Shown here one piece after another: positions 1-5,782 of a stretch of 5,782 bases of DNA. The DNA is from Chloroflexota bacterium (GTDB lineage Bacteria; Chloroflexota; Limnocylindria; Limnocylindrales; CSP1-4), in the NCBI GenBank assembly GCA_013696945.1, contig JACCXQ010000029.1, positions 1-5,782 on the forward strand, written 5' to 3'. The position numbers and the translations under genes were made by a program. How positions within the stretch are numbered: the stretch's first letter is position 1; each line of letters begins with the position of its first letter. The notes below the pieces were generated by a model. It ran no database searches and was not told the DNA's origin. It saw only the letters and a list, made by a program, of their open reading frames with translations.

Positions 1-1120
1 AGGCGCCGATGATGGTGCCGTTCCCGCCCAGATCGGCGCCCATCGCCAGCGACCACCAGAGCGGCTCCACGTCGGCGCCGCGCGCGCCGAGCTGCTGCAC
101 GATGGGGATCACCGTTGCCGTGTAGGGGATGTTGTCGACGACCCCGGAGGCCACGCCGCTGATCCACAGCAACGCCACGCTGGTCGCGACGGGCTCACCC
201 CCGGTCAGCTCGAAGACCGCGTCGGCGATACCGCCGATGATGCCGACCTTGATGACACCCTCCACGACCATGAACAGGCCGACGAAGAACAGCAGGGTGT
301 TCCACTCCACCTTCTCGAGCACGTCCGTAGGATCGACCCGGCCGACCACGAACAGGACGCTCGCTCCGAGTAGGGCGATCGTTGCCGGTTCGTAGCCCAG
401 CGGCGCGGCGAAGAGGAAACCCACGATCGTCAGCAGCAGCACCGCGACGCTGATGCGCATCAGACGCGGCTCGCTGATCACGCCGCTCTCGTCCAGGTCC
501 AGCGCCGACATGTGCTCACGATGCTCGGCCAGCTCGCGGCCGAACATCAAGCGGGCGAGAAGGAGGAAGGCACCCAGCACGAGCAGCGAGACCGGCGTCA
601 TGTTCCAGGCGAATGTCGCGAAGTCGATGCCCGCCGCGGACCCGATGAGGATGTTCGGCGGGTCCCCGATGAGCGTGGCCATCCCGCCCACGTTCGAGGC
701 GAGGATCTCGGCGATGAGATACGGCAGCGGCGACACCCCGAGCGCGGCCGCGATGTAGAGCGTCACCGGCCCGATCAGCACGACCGTCGTGACGTTGTCC
801 AGGAATGCCGACGCGACCGCCGTGATCAGGCAGAGGACCAGCATGATCCGCCATGGGTCCGTGCCCGCCACGCGGATGGCGCGGATGGCGACCCACTGGA
901 ACACCCCCGTCCCACGCATCACGTTGGCGATGACCATCATCCCCAGCAGCAGGAAGATGACGTTGAAGTCGATGGCCTCGAAGGCCTCGTGCTGGTCGAT
1001 GACGTGCAGGACGATCATCAGCACGCCACCGGCGAGCGCGGCCACCGTCTTGTGCACGATCTCGGTGGCGATGAGTGCGTACGTGCCGAGGAAGATCGCC
1101 GCGGCGATCCAGACCTCCAT
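1..1120 (-). CDS. ArsB/CitM/NhaD-type ion permease (3' end beyond window)
   Basis: This is an integral inner-membrane transporter of the ion transporter superfamily (ArsB, CitM, NhaD, SLC13-like). I read 373 codons from ATG at 1120 with no stop before the left edge; family members are usually a little over 400 residues, so only the last part is missing. The protein is a series of hydrophobic helices with the two half-repeat signatures of the family: DNVTT at about residues 108-112 followed by GDPPNILIG at 152-160, and VDNIPYTAT at 328-336 followed by GADLGGNGT at 361-369. A hydrophilic loop with several acidic residues (about 197-220) separates the two halves. The start lies 5 bases after the stop of the CBS-protein gene, with no strong Shine-Dalgarno, which suggests translational coupling. 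The transported ion cannot be told from sequence: arsenite, Na+/H+ exchange or a carboxylate are all possible. Family membership is secure; the arsB name is not. Confidence 0.9.
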   Translation of the reverse strand, partial: MEVWIAAAIFLGTYALIATEIVHKTVAALAGGVLMIVLHVIDQHEAFEAIDFNVIFLLLGMMVIANVMRGTGVFQWVAIRAIRVAGTDPWRIMLVLCLITAVASAFLDNVTTVVLIGPVTLYIAAALGVSPLPYLIAEILASNVGGMATLIGDPPNILIGSAAGIDFATFAWNMTPVSLLVLGAFLLLARLMFGRELAEHREHMSALDLDESGVISEPRLMRISVAVLLLTIVGFLFAAPLGYEPATIALLGASVLFVVGRVDPTDVLEKVEWNTLLFFVGLFMVVEGVIKVGIIGGIADAVFELTGGEPVATSVALLWISGVASGVVDNIPYTATVIPIVQQLGARGADVEPLWWSLAMGADLGGNGTIIGA

Positions 1121-1125
1121 CGCGC

Positions 1126-1665
1126 TCAGTCGACCGGCTGGTCGGGGATCGGCGGGTCGGTCACCGAACGGGCGAGCTCCGGGAAGTCCTCGAGGTACCG
1201 GAGGGCCAGCTCCAGAAGGTCGATGTAGCCGATCACGTGCCGCTCGTCGTCGACGACCGGCAGCCCGGAGTAGCGGTGCTCGTGCATCGCGCGGAAGGCA
1301 TTCCCGACGGTCGAGTCGGGTCGGAGGGTGACAGGAGCGCTCATCAGGTCGCCGGCCACCCGCGCCCCGACCTCACGCCCGAACCGTCCGGCGGAAGCGA
1401 GGTCCTTGACCTCCGCCATGAGCGATTCCGGGCTGACGTGGGCCACGATCTCCTCCACCACGCGAAGGACCGGGATGACCCCGACGATGCGTTGGTCGGT
1501 GTCGACGACGGCAAGGAGGCGCGTATGGGGCTGCGCGATCGCCCGGCGGGCGACGCTCAGGAGGTCCTCGTCGGCACGGACGATGTTTGGCCCGATGTCA
1601 AGGTGGTGATCGATCTCGGCGACGGTGGTCCGTTTCGCCAGTCGATGCTGCTCGCGCTCGCTCAC
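1126..1665 (-). CDS. CBS-domain pair protein
   Basis: This is a soluble protein of 179 residues made almost only of two CBS motifs, which together form a Bateman module. The first spans about residues 27-76, with LLAVVDTDQRIVGVI at 50-64. The second spans about 104-160, with the classic DLMSAPVTLRPDSTV at 106-120 and GLPVVDD then VIGYIDLLEL at 134-153. Bateman modules commonly bind AMP, ATP or other adenosine ligands and control a partner protein; no catalytic domain is attached here. The gene starts with GTG at 1665, preceded by GGAG about 3 bases upstream. It ends 5 bases before the permease gene, so I infer that it regulates or is co-expressed with that transporter, in the way CBS domains regulate some ion channels and transporters. 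The frame stays open upstream of 1665, but that extension has poor third-position GC and no ATG, GTG or TTG start, so I kept the GTG. Confidence 0.9.
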   Translation of the reverse strand: MSEREQHRLAKRTTVAEIDHHLDIGPNIVRADEDLLSVARRAIAQPHTRLLAVVDTDQRIVGVIPVLRVVEEIVAHVSPESLMAEVKDLASAGRFGREVGARVAGDLMSAPVTLRPDSTVGNAFRAMHEHRYSGLPVVDDERHVIGYIDLLELALRYLEDFPELARSVTDPPIPDQPVD

Positions 1666-1754
1666 CCGCTCCGCTCGTCGCCGGCCGCCACCACCGGCAA
1701 CGCGTGTCCTGTTCGGACCGCGATCATCGTCTCCGTGTGGTTCCCGGGCGTCAC
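1662..1754 (-). CDS. Candidate 30-codon micro-ORF between rodA and the CBS gene
   Basis: The 85-base gap between rodA and the CBS gene is filled exactly by a GTG-started 30-codon frame. Its GTG (1754-1752) overlaps the rodA stop as GTGA, and its TGA (1664-1662) overlaps the GTG of the CBS gene as GTGA. By my count 27 of 30 third positions are G or C, like the confident genes here; the CBS frame extended through the same bases has about 16 of 28. The peptide begins MTPGNHTETM, contains a mildly hydrophobic ALPVVAA stretch and ends GDERSG. I recognise no family. It could be a real small protein, a leader that couples CBS translation to rodA, a lost N-terminal part of the CBS protein separated by a frameshift, or chance. 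An open frame this short is not rare in GC-rich DNA. Confidence 0.3.
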   Translation of the reverse strand: MTPGNHTETMIAVRTGHALPVVAAGDERSG

Positions 1755-2902
1755 CAGGACTGCCGACCCTGGCGCATGGAGATGCTCTGGAGGATCCCGA
1801 GACCCAGCGCGATGCTGGTGAGCGATGCGCCGCCGTGCGTGATGAACGGCAGCGGGATGCCTGTGATGGGCATGATCCCCATCACCATCCCGAAGTTCAC
1901 GAGCAGTTGGAAGAGGATCATCGAGGCCACAGCTCCGGCGAACGCGAGCCCGAATGTGTCACGCGAGCGCCAGCCCACGAGCAGCACGCGCCAGAGCAGC
2001 GCGCTGAAGAGCAACAGGATCACGACGCCGCCCACGAACCCCAACTCCTCCGCGAGCGTGGCCCCCACGAAGTCGGTGGCCTGCACAGGGAGGTAGTCGA
2101 GCTGTGTCTGCGTCCCGTTCGTCAACCCCTTGCCGAAGAGCCCACCCGACCCGACGGCGATCTGCGCCTGGATGAGCTGATACCCCGAACCGAGTGGGTC
2201 CGCGGCAGGTTCGAGGAAAGAGATGAGGCGTGCCCGCTGGTAGTCCTTGAGCACGAACTCCCACGCGACCGGGAGCATCGCCATGACCAGCCCAGCCGCG
2301 ACGAGGAGCCAGCGTGCGCTGGCGCCCACCAGGAAGAGCGTCCCGAAGAGCATCGCGCCGAACACGAGTGACGTCCCGAGGTCGGGTTGCAGTAGCACCA
2401 GCGCGAGTGGCGGGCCGGCGATGACAGCAGCGCCCAGGATCGTGGTCAGGCTCTTGAGCTTGTCGCGCCGGCCCGACAGGTAGTTCGCCAGCACGATCGC
2501 CATCAGGATCTTCGCGAGCTCGGAGAACTGGAACTGCAGGCCGCCCAGGGTCACCCAGCGCGAGACACCGCCGGTCCCGCTACCGATCACAAGGGTGAGC
2601 ACCAGAAGCGCGAGGTTCCCGACATAGATCGGCCACGCCAGTGTCCTTAGCCAGCGGAAGTCGAAGGCAGCCGCGAGCGTGAACAGCACGAGTGCGATGG
2701 CCAGCCACATCAGGCCGCGCGTGAAGACGGAACCGCTCTCGAGCGGTGCGCCCTGGCTGTTCGTGTACGCCATCAGGACGCCGACGATGGCGAGCGCGAG
2801 AGCGTAGAACGCGAGCTGGAGATCGAAGTGGTTCCATGATCCAGAGGCCGCCGTCGAACCGAGCGCCCCGAAACGCGCCGGCTGGATCCGCAGGGTACCC
2901 AT
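1751..2902 (-). CDS. rodA: Rod-shape-determining SEDS glycosyltransferase RodA
   Basis: RodA is the multi-pass SEDS protein that polymerises lipid II into glycan strands in the elongasome, paired with PBP2. From ATG at 2902 it is 383 residues, a normal length for RodA, with about ten hydrophobic helices. Family marks visible are GGVSRWVTLGGLQFQFSELA (111-130), QPDLGTSLV (172-180), LGSGYQLIQAQIAVGSGGLF (237-256), and LDYLPVQATDFV (268-279), where D277 matches the catalytic aspartate of the usual LPxxxTDF motif. AEELGFVGG follows at 284-292. The C-terminal signature reads PFITHGGAS (352-360), where most relatives have SYGGSS, a mild variation. The start at 2902 has GGGGTG seven bases upstream; an in-frame ATG at 2917 adds five residues but lacks such a site. 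The gene follows PBP2 on the same strand, the usual order. RodA fits better than FtsW because of its mreD/PBP2 neighbours. Confidence 0.95.
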   Translation of the reverse strand: MGTLRIQPARFGALGSTAASGSWNHFDLQLAFYALALAIVGVLMAYTNSQGAPLESGSVFTRGLMWLAIALVLFTLAAAFDFRWLRTLAWPIYVGNLALLVLTLVIGSGTGGVSRWVTLGGLQFQFSELAKILMAIVLANYLSGRRDKLKSLTTILGAAVIAGPPLALVLLQPDLGTSLVFGAMLFGTLFLVGASARWLLVAAGLVMAMLPVAWEFVLKDYQRARLISFLEPAADPLGSGYQLIQAQIAVGSGGLFGKGLTNGTQTQLDYLPVQATDFVGATLAEELGFVGGVVILLLFSALLWRVLLVGWRSRDTFGLAFAGAVASMILFQLLVNFGMVMGIMPITGIPLPFITHGGASLTSIALGLGILQSISMRQGRQSW

Positions 2903-2909
2903 CAGCGCG

Positions 2910-2915
2910 CACCCC
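2910..2915 (-). promoter_or_regulatory. Possible ribosome binding site deciding the rodA start
   Basis: GGGGTG on the minus strand ends seven bases before the ATG at 2902. It is an imperfect Shine-Dalgarno but better than anything before the alternative ATG at 2917, which it partly overlaps. It is the reason I prefer the shorter RodA. Confidence 0.3.
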
Positions 2916-2941
2916 ATCGAGCAGCTCGCGGCGTCATGCGA

Positions 2942-4858
2942 TCACGGCGAGGGTTCACGGGACAACAGCGAGCGGAGGCGGAGATCGACATCCAGCTCGT
3001 AGTGCATCTGGAGGAAGTACTTGACGACCTCGGTCGCCGCGTTGCCCCTCGTGCGCGAGTCGTAGGCGAAGGCCAGGACGGCGAGCTCCGAGTCGTCGCG
3101 AGCGATCGTCTGCATGCCGTTGGGGTCGCTTGCTCGCTTCTCGGGATCCTTGGCGACGAACCCCACGAACCAGGAGTGGTAGCGCAGGTCGCCCTGGGCG
3201 TCCCTGACCCCGAACTCGGCTGTCCCGGTCTTGCCGCCCAGAACCAGCGGCAGGTCCACCAGGTTGTACGTGTGGTACAGCGTCAGGACGCGTCGTGAGG
3301 CCTGGCGCATGATCCGGAACACGTCGGGGTCGATGGGCAGCTTCCGGATGAGGTCGGGCTCGAAGTCCTGCACCACGCTCCCGTCCGGAGCGAGGACGCG
3401 GCGTACCACCTGCGGCCGGAACAGATCCCCGCCATTGATCATCGCCGTGTAGGCGTTGAGCACCTGGAGCGGCGTGAATGTGTCGTAGCCCTGTCCGATG
3501 CCCGCCTGATAGACCTCTCCGGGGTAGACGGGCAGGTTGAAGACGCGCTGCTTCCACTCGGTCGTAGGCAGGATGCCGGGGACCTCGTTCGGCAGGTCGA
3601 CACCCGTCCGCGTCCCGAACCCGAACTGGTCGCCCCAATACGCCAGCCGGTCCATGCCGAGCATGCCCGCGACCTGGTAGAAGAACGTGTCGCTGGAGTG
3701 CCCGAACCCGTCGTAGATGTCGATCGGACCCCAGCCCTGCCGGTTCCACTCGTAGTACTTGGTCGAACCGATGGTCAGGTACGGCCGGGAGACGAGCTTC
3801 GTCTGGTCGGTGATCTCCCCGTCGGCGAGTGCGCCTGCACCGGTCACGAGCTTGTAGGTCGAGCCGGGCGGGAAGTTCTCGCTGATCGCGTAGTTCTTGA
3901 GCGGACCGCCGCGTGCCTCCAGCAGGTCCTGGTATTGCTGGCTGTCGATGCCGCGCGCGAAGAGGTTGTCGTCGTATGTCGGCAGAGAGACCATCGCGAG
4001 GACCTCGCCGGTCTGCGGGTTCATCACGATCACGACGCCGCGCTCGAGGCCGACGATGTCCATCGCCCACTTCATCGCCTTCTCTGCATCGGCCTGGATG
4101 TCGACATCGATGGTCAGCTCCAGCGAGTTCCCCGGCTCGGGATCCGCGAGGGTGCGTCGGACGCGGACGACCTCGCCCCGCGCGTCTCGCTCGACCTCCT
4201 CGACACCGTAGCTTCCCCGCAGGACTTCCTCGAACGACCTTTCGACGCCCTGCTTGCCGATGACATCGTCGTTGAGGTAGCCCAGGCTTCCGAGCGCCTC
4301 CAGCTCTTCGGGCGTGACGGATCCCGTGAAGCCCAGGACCTGCGAGACGAGCGGCCCAAAGAGATAGTTGCGGCGTGCTTCGACCGCGATCTCCACGCCG
4401 GGGAGAGAGAGTCGTTGCTCGGCGATGATCCGCGCCACGTCGGTCGGGACGTCGCCGGTCACGCGGGCCAGCTCGAATCGGTTGCCGGCAGCGCTGTCGA
4501 TCGCCTCCGTGATCTCACTGGCAGGCATGTCGAGGAGGGTCGCGAGCCGCGCCACGACCTGGGGCCGCTCCGCCAGTGGCAGCTCCGCCGGCCGGATCTT
4601 GACGGCGAACGTGGGCACATTGTCGACCAGCTGGCGCCCCGTCCGGTCGAAGACGAGGCCGCGCGCCGAGCGCACTGGCTGAAGCGTCAGGCTATTCCCG
4701 CGGGCGAGGCCGGCGTAGTACCCGCCATTGGCGATCTGGAGCGTGAACAGGCGCGCGCCGAGCGCGCCGACGACGAGCAGGATGATCACGCCGAACACCG
4801 CGAATCGCGGCCATAGGGGTGTCCGCGGGGTGGTCTCGCCGAGCGCGATGTCGCTCAT
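2942..4858 (-). CDS. mrdA: Penicillin-binding protein 2, elongasome DD-transpeptidase
   Basis: This is a class B penicillin-binding protein that crosslinks peptidoglycan stem peptides during side-wall growth and activates its partner RodA. It has 638 residues, typical of PBP2. After a short cytoplasmic tail there is one transmembrane anchor (about residues 19-42). The periplasmic pedestal follows, with the conserved RSARGLVFDRTGRQL at 63-77. The transpeptidase domain runs from about 272 to 618. Its three active-site motifs are intact: STYK at 333-336 with catalytic serine S333, SSD at 388-390, and KTGTAE at 543-548. Aspartate in place of asparagine in the second motif is normal for PBP2 proteins. 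No PASTA domain is present. The start at 4858 lies 4 bases after the mreD stop and has a plausible ribosome site; an upstream ATG at 4909 would overlap mreD by about 47 bases and adds a non-family sequence. FtsI is the alternative name, made unlikely by the mreD and rodA neighbours. Confidence 0.96.
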   Translation of the reverse strand: MSDIALGETTPRTPLWPRFAVFGVIILLVVGALGARLFTLQIANGGYYAGLARGNSLTLQPVRSARGLVFDRTGRQLVDNVPTFAVKIRPAELPLAERPQVVARLATLLDMPASEITEAIDSAAGNRFELARVTGDVPTDVARIIAEQRLSLPGVEIAVEARRNYLFGPLVSQVLGFTGSVTPEELEALGSLGYLNDDVIGKQGVERSFEEVLRGSYGVEEVERDARGEVVRVRRTLADPEPGNSLELTIDVDIQADAEKAMKWAMDIVGLERGVVIVMNPQTGEVLAMVSLPTYDDNLFARGIDSQQYQDLLEARGGPLKNYAISENFPPGSTYKLVTGAGALADGEITDQTKLVSRPYLTIGSTKYYEWNRQGWGPIDIYDGFGHSSDTFFYQVAGMLGMDRLAYWGDQFGFGTRTGVDLPNEVPGILPTTEWKQRVFNLPVYPGEVYQAGIGQGYDTFTPLQVLNAYTAMINGGDLFRPQVVRRVLAPDGSVVQDFEPDLIRKLPIDPDVFRIMRQASRRVLTLYHTYNLVDLPLVLGGKTGTAEFGVRDAQGDLRYHSWFVGFVAKDPEKRASDPNGMQTIARDDSELAVLAFAYDSRTRGNAATEVVKYFLQMHYELDVDLRLRSLLSREPSP

Positions 4859-4859
4859 C

Positions 4860-4867
4860 GGATCACC
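4860..4867 (-). promoter_or_regulatory. Non-canonical ribosome binding site of the PBP2 gene
   Basis: The minus strand reads GGTGATCC just before the ATG at 4858. This is complementary to the GGAUCACC segment of the typical bacterial 16S rRNA 3' tail, one step beside the usual CCUCC core. In that register the core would sit about seven bases from the ATG. The site contains the mreD stop codon, so ribosomes ending mreD could restart on PBP2. Confidence 0.3.
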
Positions 4868-5363
4868 AGTCGATCCGCTCCGTCGCGCCGTAACGTCGCA
4901 GCAGGGCACGGATGACGATCACCGCGAGGATAGCCACGATCGTGTCCAGGACGGCGAGCGCGATGAACGTCGAGAGCGGTACGGGGGTCAGGCCGACGCC
5001 CGCGGTCGCCGCCAGGATCGCGGTCAACAGCGCCAGGAACAACCACGCCGAGACGAAGACCGCAACGCCGACCGTGATGATGCGTGGCCTACCCGTGAAG
5101 CGCGCGAGGAGCACCGCCAGACCGGTCACGACGAGCAGGACGAGCGCGGTCGCGCCGAGTGGCCGCCCGGAGAGCGCGTCGATGAGGAGCCCTCCGACGA
5201 CAGCCCAGACCATCGAATCCTCGAAGCCGACGACCATCGCGACGACGACGGCCAGGACGAGCACAAGGTCGGGCTTGACGCCACCGATGGTGAGTTCAGG
5301 AAGGACACTGGTCTCCAGGAGTGCCGCGAGCAGGGCTCCGACGGCTGCGATGGGCAGACTCAT
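4863..5363 (-). CDS. mreD: Rod-shape-determining membrane protein MreD
   Basis: MreD is a small inner-membrane protein of the elongasome that associates with MreC and links to PBP2 and RodA. The 166 residues are very hydrophobic, with five or six membrane segments (about 3-22, 32-47, 52-64, 68-89, 97-120 and 130-155). Family features are LLETSVLPEL near the N-terminus, GGVKPDLVLVLAV at 28-40, and GLLIDALSGRPLGATAL at 58-74. The C-terminus is a short basic tail ending RIDW. I chose the ATG at 5363 because the hydrophobic MreD pattern begins there. A longer frame to 5549 would add 62 Arg-rich residues unlike MreD and overlap the upstream gene. No clear Shine-Dalgarno precedes the ATG, which overlaps the stop of a small upstream frame as ATGA. 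mreD precedes mrdA and rodA as expected, but mreC, its usual upstream partner, is not seen. Confidence 0.92.
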   Translation of the reverse strand: MSLPIAAVGALLAALLETSVLPELTIGGVKPDLVLVLAVVVAMVVGFEDSMVWAVVGGLLIDALSGRPLGATALVLLVVTGLAVLLARFTGRPRIITVGVAVFVSAWLFLALLTAILAATAGVGLTPVPLSTFIALAVLDTIVAILAVIVIRALLRRYGATERIDW

Positions 5364-5494
5364 GTGGCGGCGACCGCTCGCGCACCGGGGCGGACCGGCT
5401 GCGCTGGCACGCCCACGAGTACGCTCAGCACCGCGGGAAGTATAGACGAGCCACCTTCGATGACCTCCGCTGTAGCTTCGCCGAACGTGGTCAC
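5360..5494 (-). CDS. Candidate 44-codon small ORF upstream of mreD
   Basis: The gap between the upstream gene and mreD is filled by a GTG-started frame of 44 codons. Its GTG (5494-5492) overlaps the upstream TGA as GTGA, and its TGA (5362-5360) overlaps the mreD ATG as ATGA. The peptide starts MTTFGEATAEVIEGG, has a hydrophobic middle (ILPAVLSVLVGVPA, about 18-31) and a proline/arginine/alanine-rich end. It resembles no family I know and is not recognisable as the end of MreC. About 31 of 44 third positions are G or C, lower than the confident genes and lower in the first half, so coding evidence is modest. If it is not translated, the gap is a plain 127-base spacer that could carry a promoter for mreD. 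Confidence 0.25.
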   Translation of the reverse strand: MTTFGEATAEVIEGGSSILPAVLSVLVGVPAQPVRPGARAVAAT

Positions 5495-5782
5495 GTGTCG
5501 CCCGGGTCAGCCTCGGCCGGGCCATCGTCGGTCGAGTTGCGCCCGTCATCCCGCGGACCCATGGAATACCTCTGTTTCATCGCCTGGTATCGCTCCCAGA
5601 CACGCTCCGAATGCTCGGGGCGGAGGTGTCGGTCGAGAAGCGGGACGATGTGCTCACGGAGCACGGCCGAGCGAGCCATCCACTGGTAGTAACGCCGTCC
5701 GGAGTGGGCATATGGCCCGTACAGCTTCGAATCAGGGAAATGCCGCATCAGCCACTGGAACAGCGACGCGTGGTCCGTGTGC
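5491..5782 (-). CDS. C-terminal part of an unrecognised protein, possibly LAGLIDADG-like (5' end beyond window)
   Basis: The last 96 residues of a gene that enters from the right edge. An internal ATG at 5748 exists, but the upstream in-frame codons (HTDHASLFQWL) continue the same pattern, so I treat the gene as 5'-truncated by the window. The pattern is an amphipathic helix (SLFQWLMRHFP), a turn with KLYGPYAHSG, a strand with RRYYQWMARS, then helices AVLREHIVPLLDRHL and HSERVWERYQAMKQRY, and a short acidic, probably disordered tail ending EADPGDT. The order 'L-x-W-L, Y-G, Y-x-W-x-x-x-S, L-x-x-x-I-x-P-x-L, long helix' resembles the C-terminal half of LAGLIDADG endonuclease domains. The catalytic helix itself would lie outside the window, so this is a fold-level guess. 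The reading frame as a gene is well supported by composition and by its tight junction with the next gene. Confidence 0.65.
   Translation of the reverse strand, partial: HTDHASLFQWLMRHFPDSKLYGPYAHSGRRYYQWMARSAVLREHIVPLLDRHLRPEHSERVWERYQAMKQRYSMGPRDDGRNSTDDGPAEADPGDT

Noticed and set aside
512..1228. Plus-strand open frame of 238 codons
   Set aside because: Antisense to the permease and CBS genes; the product is dominated by Arg, Asp, His and Glu with no domain pattern. The permease frame on the minus strand has clear family motifs.
1680..1698. GCCGG/CCGGC inverted repeat with a 9-base loop in the rodA–CBS gap
   Set aside because: The stem is only 5 bp and no T-run follows, so it is not a credible terminator; such short repeats are common in GC-rich DNA.
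2902..2937. An 11-codon ATG frame between the PBP2 stop and the rodA ATG, ending in a TGATG overlap
   Set aside because: Too short, and only about 6 of 11 third positions are G or C, unlike the 30-codon frame at 1662-1754. Best read as chance.
2955..4070. Minus-strand open frame of 371 codons in another frame
   Set aside because: It lies inside the PBP2 gene in a shifted frame and its translation is Arg-rich without family features.
3698..4816. Long plus-strand open frame of 372 codons
   Set aside because: It is fully antisense to the PBP2 gene, whose motifs are all intact, and its translation is a low-complexity mix of Asp, Arg, Val and His typical of mirror frames in GC-rich coding DNA.
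5439..5444. TATACT on the minus strand about 75 bases before mreD, resembling a -10 box
   Set aside because: No recognisable -35 hexamer lies 15-19 bases upstream and no extended -10 TG is present. It also falls within the candidate small ORF. A promoter is possible but not supported.
5364..5549. N-terminal extension of mreD by 62 codons
   Set aside because: The extension is Arg-rich, overlaps the end of the upstream gene, and is not part of any MreD pattern; the hydrophobic MreD sequence begins at the ATG at 5363.

Overview
All convincing genes in this window lie on the minus strand and read right to left with almost no space between them, so the window looks like part of one long operon. 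The DNA is GC-rich and the confident genes have strongly GC-rich third codon positions. That, with a mreD–PBP2–rodA cluster, suggests a rod-shaped, high-GC bacterium such as a member of Chloroflexota or Actinomycetota. The phylum is an inference, because no marker gene is present.

Layout in the direction of transcription. (1) 5782–5491 holds the C-terminal 96 residues of an unrecognised protein whose pattern weakly resembles the end of a LAGLIDADG endonuclease-type domain. (2) 5494–5360 contains a candidate 44-codon ORF that overlaps both neighbours by 4 bases. (3) 5363–4863 is mreD. (4) 4858–2942 is a complete class B penicillin-binding protein 2 (mrdA). (5) 2902–1751 is the SEDS glycosyltransferase rodA. 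(6) 1754–1662 is a second candidate micro-ORF, 30 codons, again with 4-base overlaps at both ends. (7) 1665–1126 is a small protein made of a CBS-domain pair. (8) 1120–1 is most of an ArsB/CitM/NhaD-type ion permease that runs off the left edge.

MreD, PBP2 and RodA are core parts of the elongasome, the membrane complex that builds lateral-wall peptidoglycan. RodA polymerises lipid II glycan strands, PBP2 crosslinks them, and MreD is the small membrane scaffold protein. The CBS protein and the permease follow on the same strand and are 5 bases apart. The CBS pair may be a nucleotide-responsive regulator of the permease, but this rests on position only.

The core of the window is ordinary. The points worth a second look are the two gap-filling small ORFs, especially the one at 1662–1754 with about 90% GC at third positions; the unexpected gene where mreC usually sits; and the CBS/permease pair joined to a cell-wall operon. 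No RNA gene, CRISPR array, insertion sequence, convincing terminator or strong promoter was seen. No stretch longer than about 130 bases lacks a confident gene.
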